Below, one piece after another: positions 1-9,370 of a DNA stretch of 64,000 bases. Below the pieces are notes generated by a model, which saw nothing but the letters and a program-made list of their open reading frames with translations, had not been told where the DNA came from and ran no database searches. The DNA is from Opitutales bacterium. GTDB taxonomy: Bacteria; Verrucomicrobiota; Verrucomicrobiia; Opitutales; Seribacteraceae. The stretch spans positions 124,001 through 188,000 of the forward strand of contig JAOFTV010000001.1 of assembly GCA_028045305.1 (NCBI GenBank), given 5' to 3'. The position numbers and the translations under genes are program-made. Every line of letters begins with the position of its first letter. Position 1 is the first letter of the stretch.

Positions 1-248
1 AAAGTTTCTTGCTGTTGTTTTTCCGTTTCCTCTAGCTCAAGTTTAATTCGGTCGGCGTTACTGAGGGAATCTGATATTTGCTTTTCTCGCTCCTTGATCG
101 TTGAGAGAATGTTTTTGAAAGCAAACTTCCAAATTACAAAGGCAACAATCAGAAAGTTGATGGCTTGAGCGATCAGCATAGGCCAATCGATGCCAAAGGT
201 ATCAACTATTCCTTGAGCCGTATCTCCAAGGCTAGCTATAGTAATCAT
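1..248 (-). CDS. atpF: ATP synthase F0 subunit b (partial, 3' end beyond window)
   Basis: Reading the minus strand from an ATG at 248 gives 82 residues that run off the window edge. They begin MITIASLGDTA, then a membrane helix at about residues 24-45 (MLIAQAINFLIVAFVIWKF), then a charged helix rich in Lys, Glu and Gln. This is the layout of F0 subunit b: one N-terminal membrane anchor followed by a long peripheral-stalk helix that links the membrane part to F1. It lies 30 bp downstream of atpE on the same strand, in the usual atpB-atpE-atpF order. The identification rests on layout and context, since the b subunit is poorly conserved in sequence. Confidence 0.88.
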   Translation of the reverse strand, partial: MITIASLGDTAQGIVDTFGIDWPMLIAQAINFLIVAFVIWKFAFKNILSTIKEREKQISDSLSNADRIKLELEETEKQQQET

Positions 249-278
249 GGAAGAAGAATGTGGTTAAAAGCTCTTGTA

Positions 279-503
279 TTAAAGAAACAAAGAGTAGAAC
301 GCAACGGCTTCGGCTAATGCCATGCCAATAATGGATTGAACGAGAATGGCTCCTGATGCATCAGGGTTACGCCCTACTGCTTCAGCGGCTTTCATGCCAA
401 CGATACCAACTCCAATGGCGGCTCCAAGGCAGCCAAGGCCAGCTTGTATACTACCAGTAATTCCTGTTGCTTGTTCAGATGCTTGTGCGAGTACTTCGAT
501 CAT
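279..503 (-). CDS. atpE: ATP synthase F0 subunit c
   Basis: The product has 74 residues and forms a hairpin of two membrane helices. Helix 1 carries the glycine-rich packing stretch (GLGCLGAAIGVGIVG, about residues 22-36). The polar loop contains RNP at 45-47. Helix 2 carries the ion-binding carboxylate Glu65 in ALAEAVAFY. The residue after Glu65 is Ala rather than Thr or Ser, and no Gln sits at the usual helix-1 partner position, so proton coupling is more likely than sodium coupling; that is inference from the motif. It builds the rotor ring of F0 and sits between atpB and atpF. Confidence 0.96.
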   Translation of the reverse strand: MIEVLAQASEQATGITGSIQAGLGCLGAAIGVGIVGMKAAEAVGRNPDASGAILVQSIIGMALAEAVAFYSLFL

Positions 504-572
504 TTTGTGAGTGTGTTGAGTGTTAATTATAGTTTGGCATGCCTACGATTGAACATAGTCACATGCAGAAAT

Positions 573-1433
573 TTAGTGCTTCTCCCCCTCGTCATGATTG
601 CAAATGAGTCCGATGTATACAGATACGAGGAGCATAAAAACAAGAGCCTGAACTAGACCTATCAGCACTTCCATAAAATAAAAAGGAACGGGGAGAATGC
701 ATTTTAATTGAGGAACAAGATAAAACATGCTGTGAAGAAGACTTTCTCCACCGTACACATTCCCGAATAGACGAAAAGTCAAAGAGACGGGACGAAATAG
801 AATCGAAAGCACCTCGATTACGCCGACAGCAAGGAAAATAATTCCAAGGAGGCCAAAAATGAGAGAACTCACTTCTGATTTTTCAGCTTTATTACCAAAC
901 CAATCTTTAATAATCGCTTTGATTCCCGCATATTTTACAATGAAGTAAATCCATGAGAGATTAGCGACCAAGGCTAGTGCAAGGGTCATGTTCAAATCTG
1001 CATTGCCCGGTCGTATAAGCGGCTTAGAGATAGAAAAGTGATCATCAACTAAATGCCCGTGACCAATGGTGCCCACACCAGGGAGTAATCCGCTCCAGTT
1101 GTGTATGAGAATAAAAAAGAAAAGTCCGCTAAGAAGCCAAAAGGATGGGAAAAATACTTTCTTGCCAACAATAGGCTCAATAATTCCTCGAATTCCTCCA
1201 ATAACCGATTCAACAACCAATTGGCCTTTGGTGGGTATGAGCTGTGGCCGACCGACCAATAATTTAATCAGTAAAACAAGTCCTAGTGAAACAACCCAAC
1301 TCGTGACCATTGAGTTGGTTATGGGGAACTGACCTAAATGAAAAACTGTTTCAGCAGTTACAGATACACCACCTCCAGCAGCATTAAGGGACGCGAAGGG
1401 ACATAGGAGGATTAATAGAGCTAATCGTTTCAC
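573..1433 (-). CDS. atpB: ATP synthase F0 subunit a
   Basis: The 286-residue membrane protein forms the stator half-channels of F0. The family signature with the essential arginine is visible in SLTFRLFGNVYGGE, followed by a last hydrophobic helix near the C terminus. The N terminus (MKRLALLILLCPFASLNA) looks like a signal peptide, which occurs in subunit a of some phyla. It is the first gene of the atpB-atpE-atpF run. No atpI-like gene is found upstream; the 110 bp before it lead to the end of trmB. Confidence 0.96.
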   Translation of the reverse strand: MKRLALLILLCPFASLNAAGGGVSVTAETVFHLGQFPITNSMVTSWVVSLGLVLLIKLLVGRPQLIPTKGQLVVESVIGGIRGIIEPIVGKKVFFPSFWLLSGLFFFILIHNWSGLLPGVGTIGHGHLVDDHFSISKPLIRPGNADLNMTLALALVANLSWIYFIVKYAGIKAIIKDWFGNKAEKSEVSSLIFGLLGIIFLAVGVIEVLSILFRPVSLTFRLFGNVYGGESLLHSMFYLVPQLKCILPVPFYFMEVLIGLVQALVFMLLVSVYIGLICNHDEGEKH

Positions 1434-1543
1434 AAGAAATAAAAACTTATAAGTTTAACTTTACCATTGGTCAATTCACAAGTGTTTGGAAAAGCCGAAC
1501 AAATAATTGAATTAAAAGAAAATGGTGAAGCCATTAGTAAAAC

Positions 1544-2173
1544 TTATTTCAACTTTGCGGAGCAGGTGAGAGAAGTTTCAAGGAGATCAGCAAAAAAACT
1601 ACCGGCGTCGTGAGGCCATTTCTCTTCTCCTACAGTCCAGTGAGGAGAAACCTTTAATAAATGGGTTGTCCAATCAAAATATCCCTGGTGATCGGTTTTG
1701 AAAAATAAATTCGAATTCTTACAGGACTTTTCAGCCAATAAATTGAGGAAAGAGTTTTGAATGAGGCGCTTTTTAAAATGTCTCTTCTTGGGCCATGGAT
1801 CTGAGTACATTATAAATGTACTTAATATGGGTAAATCCCTGGGGAGTGCCTGAAGAAATTCACCCGCTTCTGCTTTAAGAAAAAAAAGGTTTTCAAGTTT
1901 GGAAAAATCTTTTTTGCGCTCAGCTTTTCTAATTCTTTTACTGATTAGATCAATACCGACAAAAATATTTTGGAAATCGGATTGGGCATACGATGACAAC
2001 CAGTGACCATGACCACAGCCAATCTCTAGGCATATCCCACCAGCATTCTTCTCTCTGACCTTTGGAAAAATCTGTCTCTTTATATACACCCCTACCCCGC
2101 TGATTCGCTTTGCTTTTTTTAATTCAAATTCAGCAAGGCTCTTAATTTGAGCTTCATTTTCAGTCACCTTCAT
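1544..2173 (-). CDS. trmB: tRNA (guanine-N7-)-methyltransferase
   Basis: The 209-residue protein is a class I SAM-dependent methyltransferase that makes m7G46 in tRNA. The SAM-binding loop reads LEIGCGHGHW. The family hallmark motif reads YSDPWPKKRHFKKR, very close to the usual FPDPWPKKRHHKRR, and is followed by RLIQ. The ATG lies inside the 3' end of mnmG, so the two genes overlap by 14 bp and are probably translationally coupled. In many genomes rsmG follows mnmG; here trmB takes that place. Confidence 0.95.
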   Translation of the reverse strand: MKVTENEAQIKSLAEFELKKAKRISGVGVYIKRQIFPKVREKNAGGICLEIGCGHGHWLSSYAQSDFQNIFVGIDLISKRIRKAERKKDFSKLENLFFLKAEAGEFLQALPRDLPILSTFIMYSDPWPKKRHFKKRLIQNSFLNLLAEKSCKNSNLFFKTDHQGYFDWTTHLLKVSPHWTVGEEKWPHDAGSFFADLLETSLTCSAKLK

Positions 2174-4064
2174 CTTTTTGAAGTTTGGTAAAACGTTCTA
2201 AGTAAATGTGGATGATACTAATATCTGCTGGATTAACTCCTGATATTCGAGAAGCTTGCCCTAAGGTACTTGGTTTTAACTGATTGAGCTTTTCCATGCA
2301 CTCAGTTCGCAACCCAGGAAGTGAGTTATAGGAAAAGGAAGGTGGGATTTCTAGGTTTTCCGCATTTTTTATTCGTTTTGCAGCTGCAATTTCTCTTTTA
2401 AGGTATCCATCGTAGGTGATTCGATAAATTACTTCATCTTGAACCGACCTTGGCAATTGGTGAAAAGACTCGGGGAATAAAATCTCTAATTCAGAAACAG
2501 ACTTAATTTGATGGGCATAGGTAATACCAGATTCAGCTTTGGTGGTTTCTAAAGTTTTGATCCAAGTATCAGTAGTTTGTAGTTGGTTTCTAATATTTTC
2601 TCTTCTTGATCTGGAATGTAAGTTGTAAGCCTGAGATTTTAGTAGAAAGCGATGTTCTGCACTTCCATGATTAAAGAGGAGACGATGTTCCGCACGGCTG
2701 GTAAACATACGGTAAGGTTCGGTGACACCCTTGGTTGTTAAATCATCGATGAGAACACCTATATATCCTTCATTCCGATAAATGGATAAAGAATCCAAGC
2801 CCAAAGCTGACCTAGAAGCATTTATTCCTGCTATAAGTCCTTGTGCAGCAGCTTCTTCGTATCCAGAGGTGCCATTTATTTGACCAGCAAAGAAAAGTGA
2901 TTTAATTAGCAAGGACTCAAGGCATTTATTGAGTTGAGTTGGAGGTGCATAATCATATTCAACCGCATAAGCAGGGCGTATAATCTTGGCGTTCTCCAGA
3001 CCCGGTATGGACTTTAATACTTTTTGTTGAATTTCAAATGGTAAACAAGTTGAAAGACCATTGATATACCACTCATCTGTGTTCACACCTTCAGGTTCTA
3101 GATGAATACGGTGCGAATCCTTGTTGGAAAATCGAACAACTTTATCTTCAATACTCGGGCAATACCTAGGGCCAGTCCCAACGATATCACCTTTATAAAG
3201 TGGAGAAAGATGAAGGTTTTCATTGATGTGCTTGTGGGTAGTTTCAGTAGTAGATGTAAGAAAGCATTTTACTAAATTTGATCCTAATACTTGGTTATTT
3301 TTAATTGCCCATCTTCTGTTTTGTTCCACGTGGAACATCTCGGAATCACTTCGACTATCATAGAAGGCAAATTTAGAAGGATTTTTATCTCCAGATTGTT
3401 CATCTAGGCCATCAAAATTAATAGAATTACCCAGAAGCCTAGGAGGTGTACCGGTCTTAAAACGCCTCAGTTCAATTCCATGTTTTATAAAATGTGCAGA
3501 AAGTCCCTTTGCAGAATGATCACCAAGCCTGCCTCCTTCTGACTTTGATTGTCCAATATGAGTGGATGCCTGTAAAAAAGTACCTGTGGTTACTATTACC
3601 GTTTTACCGTAGAAGTGAAGTCCCATTGATGAGGTAACTCCTTTGCATGAAGATTTCTGAACGATTAACCCATCTACCATTGATTGAAAGAGCGTAAGAT
3701 TTGGTTGTTGTTCCAGAACATGTTTCATCCGTAACTGGTAGGCTTTTTTATCACATTGTGCCCTAGGAGCTTGTACGGCTTTTCCTTTAGAGGTATTTAA
3801 AAGTTTAAATTGAATGGCAGTAAAATCAGCATTTAATGCCATTTCACCTCCTAATGCATCGATTTCACGAACAATTTGTCCTTTTCCTTGTCCACCAATC
3901 GCAGGGTTGCAGCTCATCTGTGCAATCGTATCTAAATTACCTGTTAAAAGTAATACATCTGCTCCTTGCTTTGACGCAGCAATGGCTGCTTCGCATCCAG
4001 CATGACCAGCACCGCAGACAATTACATCATATGGTTTACTAGGCGTATTTACCCGTAGAGTCAT
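2160..4064 (-). CDS. mnmG: tRNA uridine-5-carboxymethylaminomethyl modification enzyme MnmG
   Basis: The 634-residue FAD enzyme works with MnmE to install the carboxymethylaminomethyl group on U34 of certain tRNAs. The N-terminal dinucleotide fold is visible as VCGAGHAGCEAA, followed by the family block CNPAIGGQGKGQIVREIDALGG. A conserved Cys region appears in GTGPRYCPSIEDK. Length is typical for the family (about 620-640). The start lies only 4 bp from the stop of mnmE, so the two are surely co-transcribed. The codons for MFHVEQ include a perfect parS-like palindrome at 3322-3337. Confidence 0.97.
   Translation of the reverse strand: MTLRVNTPSKPYDVIVCGAGHAGCEAAIAASKQGADVLLLTGNLDTIAQMSCNPAIGGQGKGQIVREIDALGGEMALNADFTAIQFKLLNTSKGKAVQAPRAQCDKKAYQLRMKHVLEQQPNLTLFQSMVDGLIVQKSSCKGVTSSMGLHFYGKTVIVTTGTFLQASTHIGQSKSEGGRLGDHSAKGLSAHFIKHGIELRRFKTGTPPRLLGNSINFDGLDEQSGDKNPSKFAFYDSRSDSEMFHVEQNRRWAIKNNQVLGSNLVKCFLTSTTETTHKHINENLHLSPLYKGDIVGTGPRYCPSIEDKVVRFSNKDSHRIHLEPEGVNTDEWYINGLSTCLPFEIQQKVLKSIPGLENAKIIRPAYAVEYDYAPPTQLNKCLESLLIKSLFFAGQINGTSGYEEAAAQGLIAGINASRSALGLDSLSIYRNEGYIGVLIDDLTTKGVTEPYRMFTSRAEHRLLFNHGSAEHRFLLKSQAYNLHSRSRRENIRNQLQTTDTWIKTLETTKAESGITYAHQIKSVSELEILFPESFHQLPRSVQDEVIYRITYDGYLKREIAAAKRIKNAENLEIPPSFSYNSLPGLRTECMEKLNQLKPSTLGQASRISGVNPADISIIHIYLERFTKLQKDEGD
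3322..3337. promoter_or_regulatory. parS: parS-like centromere site (ParB binding palindrome)
   Basis: The sequence TGTTCCACGTGGAACA is a perfect 16-bp palindrome. It matches the known chromosomal parS consensus (TGTTNCACGTGNAACA), the site bound by ParB/Spo0J for origin segregation. It lies inside mnmG. The parA and parB genes are not in this window. I saw no second copy in the 64 kb. Confidence 0.85.
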
Positions 4065-4068
4065 GACC

Positions 4069-5421
4069 TTATTTACCTATACAGAATTCTCCAAAGAGAA
4101 TATCAAGCATGTCCTCATTTGTTTTTCTCCCAATCATCATGTCTAATTTTTCCCGTGCTTCTGATAAGTGTAAAGAAGTAATTTCCTCACCAACTTTCTC
4201 TTTTGATTTTTGTAAGAAATGATTCAACTCGTCTAAGCAGTTTTTAATAAGTAATTCGTGTCTTACACTAACAAGGTATTCATTTTCTGCATCTACACCC
4301 GTGATTTCCTGAATTAATTCTAATAATAGTCTTTCAAATTGTTTAAGACCACTTTTTTCGGTGGAACTAATGTTTATCGCTTTTGGCGTTTTTTTATAAT
4401 TTGGTATCCAATCATTTTCTCCCAAGTCTGATTTATTACGAATTAGAAGAGTCGGTTTACTTTGGATTAATTTAGTGAAATCTTTTGGAAGTTCGCTAGG
4501 GTGGGGGACTGAGTTATCAATTACCCAAAGAAATAAATCAGCCTCTTCTGCTTGTTCAAGACTCATTTCAATACCAGCTAGTTCAATTTCTTCTGATGCA
4601 TTATGAACACCTGCTGTATCCACAAGCGTAATCCAGTATTTTCCAATTTTAATATCAAATTCTAGGTAGTCCCTGGTTGTGCCTGCGTCTGAATGAATTA
4701 ATGCACGATTCTTGCCCGCAAGAGCATTAAATAAGCTGCTTTTCCCGACATTTGGTAATCCTGCAAGAACCACCCTTATGTTCTTTGCTAATAGTTTAGT
4801 TCTGTTTGCCTGTAAAAGTAATGTTTCTAGCTCCTTTATTATTGTTTTAACATTTTGCTGATATTTATTATGATCTTCTTTAATTAAATCATCTTCAGGG
4901 AAGTCAATATGTGCTTCAATGGAAGCTTGCAGCCCCAAAATATCCTTTTGAATTGATAAAAGTTTATTTGAAAGTTTCCCCTTTAAATTTCGTTGTGCTA
5001 AAGCAAGAGATTGTTCATTTTTTGCTGCAATAATTTGTGCTACAGATTCTGCTTGTGGGAGATCAATTTTCCCATTGAGGAATGCCTGTTTAGTAAATTC
5101 ACCAGGCTGGGCTATTCGACATCCTCGATTCATTAAGTCTTTACTGATCAATTCGATGATCAATGGATTTCCGTGACATGAAATTTCGAGTGAATCTTCT
5201 CCAGTATAAGACTTTCCTTTATTAAACAAAGTAATGACAACTTGATCTAATGTTTCTCCATCAGATGATTGATAATCTACAAGGTATGTTTTTCTTGGAG
5301 TCGGGTTTGTACAATCGCACGCTTCCTTGGCAATTATATGGGAAAGTGGACCACTTATACGAATTACAGCTAAAGCCGATTCTCCAGCAGGAGTGGCTAG
5401 AGCAATGATTGTTTCTATCAT
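4069..5421 (-). CDS. mnmE: tRNA uridine-5-carboxymethylaminomethyl modification GTPase MnmE
   Basis: The GTPase partner of MnmG, 450 residues from the chosen start. The N-terminal domain begins METIIALATP-like, as MIETIIALATPAGESALAVIRISG. The G domain shows G1 in GLPNVGKSS, a switch with DAGTTRD, G3 as DTAG and G4 as NKSD. The C terminus ends FCIGK, the motif whose Cys is required for tRNA modification. An upstream ATG at 5493 would add 24 residues and run into recA; the start at 5421 fits the family N terminus and leaves 28 bp after the recA stop. Confidence 0.96.
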   Translation of the reverse strand: MIETIIALATPAGESALAVIRISGPLSHIIAKEACDCTNPTPRKTYLVDYQSSDGETLDQVVITLFNKGKSYTGEDSLEISCHGNPLIIELISKDLMNRGCRIAQPGEFTKQAFLNGKIDLPQAESVAQIIAAKNEQSLALAQRNLKGKLSNKLLSIQKDILGLQASIEAHIDFPEDDLIKEDHNKYQQNVKTIIKELETLLLQANRTKLLAKNIRVVLAGLPNVGKSSLFNALAGKNRALIHSDAGTTRDYLEFDIKIGKYWITLVDTAGVHNASEEIELAGIEMSLEQAEEADLFLWVIDNSVPHPSELPKDFTKLIQSKPTLLIRNKSDLGENDWIPNYKKTPKAINISSTEKSGLKQFERLLLELIQEITGVDAENEYLVSVRHELLIKNCLDELNHFLQKSKEKVGEEITSLHLSEAREKLDMMIGRKTNEDMLDILFGEFCIGK

Positions 5422-5449
5422 TGCGGGGTGGGGTAGGGCAGGGTTTTCC

Positions 5450-6505
5450 TCAGTCCCCGTCTTCTGTATTACCTTGGGCAAGAACAGAACCAACTGTGAC
5501 TTGCACTTTTTCCATGATACCGGCAGTGATTTCTTCCATCAGCTCCTGGTTTTCGGCCAAGGTTTGTTTGGCGGCTTCTCTACCTTGCCCAACTAAATTT
5601 CCTTCATACGAGATCCATGCACCTTTTTTTGTTAAAATGTTATGCTCTAATCCCAGATCGATTACGGATCCTGTTTTTGATATTCCTTCGTTGTACATAA
5701 TATCAAATTCGCAGGCGGTAAATGGTGGAGCTACTTTGTTCTTAACTACTTTTAGTCTGGTTCTTGACCCAGTAACCGTTCCATTAGGTTCTTTAATCTG
5801 TCCAATTCTTCGAATATCCATTCTTACGGAGCAGAAAAATTTCAAAGCTCTTCCACCTGGTGTCGTTTCTGGGCTTCCGAACATGACGCCAATCTTTTCC
5901 CTAATTTGGTTGGTAAAGATGCAAACACAATTAGATTTCGAAATTGCGGCGGTTAACCTTCTCATCGCTTGGCTCATCATACGAGCCTGTAACCCAACCG
6001 TGGTATCACCCATTTGACCATCAAGTTCTTGCCTTGAAACAAGTGCAGCAACTGAGTCCAGTACGATAACATCTATTGCACCTGAGCGTATTAAAGTTTC
6101 AGTAATATTTAGGGCGTCTTCTCCGCTTTCTGGTTGTGAGACCATGAGGTTGTCCAAGTCTACCCCGACGACTTTTGCGTATTTGGGGTCAAGTGCATGT
6201 TCCACATCAACAAATACGGCATTCCCTCCCTTTCTTTGAGCTTCAGCAATGACACTTAAGCAGAATGTGGTCTTTCCTGAAGATTCGGGGCCGTAAATTT
6301 CTAAAATTCTGCCTCGGGGCAATCCCCCAACTCCAAGAGCCAAATCAACAGCCAGGGAACCGGTTGAAATAACGGAGACATTCATTTTGGTAGCGTCCCC
6401 GAGTTTCATCAGTGCACCTTCTCCAAATTTTTTGTTAATACCTTGAAGAGCAAGATCGAGGTCCGACGTTGATTTACTGGAAGATTTTTCAGATGCTTTA
6501 GCCAT
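5450..6505 (-). CDS. recA: Recombinase RecA
   Basis: The 351-residue recombinase binds single-stranded DNA, drives strand exchange and triggers LexA cleavage. Visible features are the Walker A motif GPESSGKTT, the block [14 protein letters not shown], the Walker B region [13 protein letters not shown] and the L2 region [14 protein letters not shown]. The order and spacing match RecA throughout. It heads the minus-strand run recA-mnmE-mnmG-trmB. An inverted repeat about 40-50 bp upstream of the start could be an operator. Confidence 0.98.
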   Translation of the reverse strand: MAKASEKSSSKSTSDLDLALQGINKKFGEGALMKLGDATKMNVSVISTGSLAVDLALGVGGLPRGRILEIYGPESSGKTTFCLSVIAEAQRKGGNAVFVDVEHALDPKYAKVVGVDLDNLMVSQPESGEDALNITETLIRSGAIDVIVLDSVAALVSRQELDGQMGDTTVGLQARMMSQAMRRLTAAISKSNCVCIFTNQIREKIGVMFGSPETTPGGRALKFFCSVRMDIRRIGQIKEPNGTVTGSRTRLKVVKNKVAPPFTACEFDIMYNEGISKTGSVIDLGLEHNILTKKGAWISYEGNLVGQGREAAKQTLAENQELMEEITAGIMEKVQVTVGSVLAQGNTEDGD

Positions 6506-6797
6506 GATAATTTTTAAAGGGACTTGAATAATTTGGGGAGTGTGCCATTGATGGCAAGAAATTTAGATAAGGTGCATTAATAAAACCTTGTCATTAATGA
6601 TCAGCAGCAAAGTAGAACTCCGAATATATTTATTGGCGAGATTGTTTTGAATATCAACACGAAGACAAACGCTTTTATTACGGTAAATTTTCAGCTTCAG
6701 ACTAGGATCAAAAAAAGAGACAACTTTCCAAAACTTGATTTACCTGATGATTTAAATTAAATTCACATGTTTTTCTTAATAACCATAATCTAGGATA
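6506..6797. other. Divergent intergenic region between recA and HAD phosphatase
   Basis: This stretch of 292 bp holds no convincing gene. It must contain the divergent promoters of recA (minus) and the HAD phosphatase gene (plus). The only structure I could pick out is the inverted repeat at 6543-6556. No tRNA or terminator was seen. Confidence 0.6.
6543..6556. promoter_or_regulatory. Inverted repeat upstream of recA (possible operator)
   Basis: TGCCAT-TG-ATGGCA is a perfect 6-bp inverted repeat with a 2-nt centre, 38-51 bp before the recA start codon. The position suits an SOS-type operator. I do not claim that it matches a known LexA consensus. Confidence 0.3.
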
Positions 6798-7436
6798 ATG
6801 ATAAAACATGTGGTTTGGGATTGGAACGGAACTTTAGTGGATGATGTCAGCTTGTGCGTTGATATCTTAAATTATGTACTTGTGGCTCATATGAAGCCAC
6901 AGATCTCAGTTGATCTATACCGAAAAACCTTTTTTTTCCCAGTTGCCAAATTTTATGAATCCTTAGAATTGCCAAGTTCGGGTTTTGAGTATGAACAATT
7001 GGCCAATGATTATATCAAGCAATATCGCAATCGGTTCAGGGAATGTAAGTTGCATTCCCGGGCACAAGAAACCCTTGAAGTGTTAAATCAACTTTCTATT
7101 TCACAAACCATTCTTACTGCGGGCGAGCAAAAGGATGTCGAGGCATTTGCCTCCTTCTATAATGTAAAGCAATGGGTACAGTGCATTGATGGAGCCAGTA
7201 ACATAGAGGCAAGGGGAAAGGAAGATCGAGTGGCAGCTCACATTTCAAAGCTTGAACTTGATCCAAAGGATGTACTTTTGGTTGGAGATACTTTGCACGA
7301 TCACGAAATTGCCAATTTGGTGGGATGCAGCGCACTGCTTTATAGTCGCGGGCATGTCGATACAGAAAGGTTGAGACAATTAACAGACCCTGTTATTCAT
7401 TCATTGAACGATGTAATCAAGTGGGTTCGCGATTGA
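6798..7436 (+). CDS. HAD family hydrolase (phosphoglycolate phosphatase-like)
   Basis: The 212-residue protein has the full set of haloacid dehalogenase motifs: motif I DWNGTLVDD with the nucleophile Asp8, motif II around TILTAG, and motif III/IV VLLVGDTLHDHEIA. The cap is small and alpha-helical (about residues 18-85), as in phosphoglycolate phosphatase and related enzymes. It probably removes phosphate from a small metabolite; the substrate cannot be told from sequence. It is followed after 37 bp by miaB on the same strand. Confidence 0.88.
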   Translation: MIKHVVWDWNGTLVDDVSLCVDILNYVLVAHMKPQISVDLYRKTFFFPVAKFYESLELPSSGFEYEQLANDYIKQYRNRFRECKLHSRAQETLEVLNQLSISQTILTAGEQKDVEAFASFYNVKQWVQCIDGASNIEARGKEDRVAAHISKLELDPKDVLLVGDTLHDHEIANLVGCSALLYSRGHVDTERLRQLTDPVIHSLNDVIKWVRD

Positions 7437-7473
7437 CCGGTTTTTTTCGCCCTGTAGTTTAGATAACTTCCTA

Positions 7474-8799
7474 ATGAGCAGGGTCTTTATTAAAACTTAT
7501 GGTTGTCAAATGAACGAGCGAGACTCGGAGGCCGTTGCCTGCAAATTGCTCGAATATGGCCATGAAATAACGGACAAGGAGGAAAAGGCTGATGTCATTC
7601 TTTTGAATACCTGCAGTGTCCGTGAAAAGGCAGAGCAAAAAGCAATAGGCAAGGCTTCACGCCTTCTAAACCGATCATCAACTAAAAAAAAGCCAGTGGT
7701 TGGGGTTATAGGATGCATGGCGCAAAATCGTGGTAAGTCCTTACTTGACGAGTTGCCTGGTTTGGGCTTGGTCGTTGGCACCCAGAAATTCCATCGTGTG
7801 CCTGAACTGCTTGAGAGGAAAAGTTCATCGGGACCAGTAGTTGAACTTAGTGAAGAAATCGGTTCCCAGAACGAGATTAAGCACCATTTATATAAGGGTG
7901 AAAGTCCAACTGCTTTTGTATCGATCATGCAGGGCTGCAATATGAACTGTTCGTTTTGCATAGTTCCTAAAACTCGAGGGATTGAGAGGTACCGCTCCAT
8001 TTCCGAGATTTTGCAAGAAATTGAGGAATTAACCCTTGTCGGGGTCAAAGAAGTCACCTTACTTGGACAAATTGTAAATGCCTATGGCCGTGGTCAGTTT
8101 GCGAGAGTTGATGGGAAATCGCCCTTTGTACAACTTTTAGAAAAAATTCATGAGCTTCCAAAGATTCATCGTATTCGTTTTACTTCTCCGCACCCAATCG
8201 CTTTCGGGAGCGACTTGATCGATGCGTTCGGTCGATTGCCGAAATTGGGAAAGCATGCTCATTTGCCTATGCAAAGTGGGTCGAACCGCATCCTGGAATC
8301 GATGAATCGACCTTATAAAATTGAGAAATTTCTTAATATTGTTGAAAGACTTCGTGAAAAAGTTCCAGGCATGAGATTGAGTACTGATATTATTGTGGGT
8401 TTTCCTGGAGAAACGCTTAAAGATTTTGAGCTTACCAAGAAAGCGTTTGTTCAGGCTGGGTTTGAAATGGGTTTTATTTTCAAATACAGCGACCGTTCGG
8501 GTACGCCATCCGTTGAAATGGATGGAAAAATTGAAGTAGATGAACTTGAAAGAAGAAATCATGTGCTGCTCGACCTTCTGGAAAAACAGTCTCTTAAGTC
8601 CAACAGGCGAATGCTCGATCAAGCGGTTGAGGTTTTAGTCGAGGGTGAAGCCCGCAAGGGTAGGGGACAATTAATGGGAAGGACTAGATGTTTTCGAAAA
8701 GTAAATTTCGAGGGAGATCCATCTTTGATTGGTGATATTCGTATGATCGAAGTCACCCGGGCAACCCCTTACAGCCTTTTTGGCACTTTAATTAACTGA
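7474..8799 (+). CDS. miaB: tRNA-2-methylthio-N6-dimethylallyladenosine synthase MiaB
   Basis: The 441-residue radical-SAM methylthiotransferase acts on i6A37 of tRNA. The N-terminal domain carries the auxiliary cluster cysteines Cys11 (KTYGCQMN), Cys47 (NTCSVREKAE) and Cys81 (GCMAQ). The radical SAM motif is CNMNCSFC with Cys155, Cys159 and Cys162. A TRAM domain forms the last 60 or so residues. KTYGCQMNERDSE and VREKAEQK favour MiaB over MtaB or RimO. One oddity is LLGQIVNAYG, where the family almost always has LLGQNVN. Confidence 0.95.
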   Translation: MSRVFIKTYGCQMNERDSEAVACKLLEYGHEITDKEEKADVILLNTCSVREKAEQKAIGKASRLLNRSSTKKKPVVGVIGCMAQNRGKSLLDELPGLGLVVGTQKFHRVPELLERKSSSGPVVELSEEIGSQNEIKHHLYKGESPTAFVSIMQGCNMNCSFCIVPKTRGIERYRSISEILQEIEELTLVGVKEVTLLGQIVNAYGRGQFARVDGKSPFVQLLEKIHELPKIHRIRFTSPHPIAFGSDLIDAFGRLPKLGKHAHLPMQSGSNRILESMNRPYKIEKFLNIVERLREKVPGMRLSTDIIVGFPGETLKDFELTKKAFVQAGFEMGFIFKYSDRSGTPSVEMDGKIEVDELERRNHVLLDLLEKQSLKSNRRMLDQAVEVLVEGEARKGRGQLMGRTRCFRKVNFEGDPSLIGDIRMIEVTRATPYSLFGTLIN

Positions 8800-8812
8800 C
8801 AAAACTCATACG

Positions 8813-9352
8813 ATGAATCTTTTCCAGGCAAGTCTTATTACTGGCATTTTACTTACAGTGGTTGGAGGAATGCTTACACGTCCAAAATCAAATTTCCGAT
8901 TGGCGTGCCTTCGCTTTCCTAGATCCAAGCTTTGCAGTATTTGGTTTATTGGAATTGCGACGACTTGGTTTTTATGGAGACATGTGATATTTCTAAGCGA
9001 GGCTGACTTCGGTAATTACAAGTTGCTGATTGGAGGAGTTGCCATCGGTGTGGCCTTACTTTCTTTTGTTTATGCAGCAGACTTTTTAGCTGTTCGCGGA
9101 TGGGCTATGTTGGTGCTTCTTTTTTCTCGAGAGGTCTTGGATGCAGCATTTTTGCAAGATGCTCAAAGTCGGTTAGTTTTAGTTTCAATTGTCTACTTTT
9201 TCATTGTTGCTGCCTTGTACTTTGGAGCTTGGCCCTACAGGATGCGTGATTTGATTGAATGGTTGAATCGGAAACCAGGTAGAATGGAAGTTCTTGGTTC
9301 TGTGATCTTAATTTCCGGATTATTGACTTCGGCCTTATCCTTTATTTACTGA
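8813..9352 (+). CDS. Hypothetical multi-pass membrane protein
   Basis: I do not recognise this 179-residue protein. It shows five hydrophobic segments at roughly residues 4-22, 41-55, 72-92, 121-141 and 160-177, with charged loops (such as RPKSNFRLACLRFPRSK) between them. No catalytic motif is visible. It starts 13 bp after miaB and ends 18 bp before gmk, so it belongs to the same transcript. The context gives no clear role. Confidence 0.75.
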   Translation: MNLFQASLITGILLTVVGGMLTRPKSNFRLACLRFPRSKLCSIWFIGIATTWFLWRHVIFLSEADFGNYKLLIGGVAIGVALLSFVYAADFLAVRGWAMLVLLFSREVLDAAFLQDAQSRLVLVSIVYFFIVAALYFGAWPYRMRDLIEWLNRKPGRMEVLGSVILISGLLTSALSFIY

Positions 9353-9370
9353 CTTTTAACTTGCCAGATT

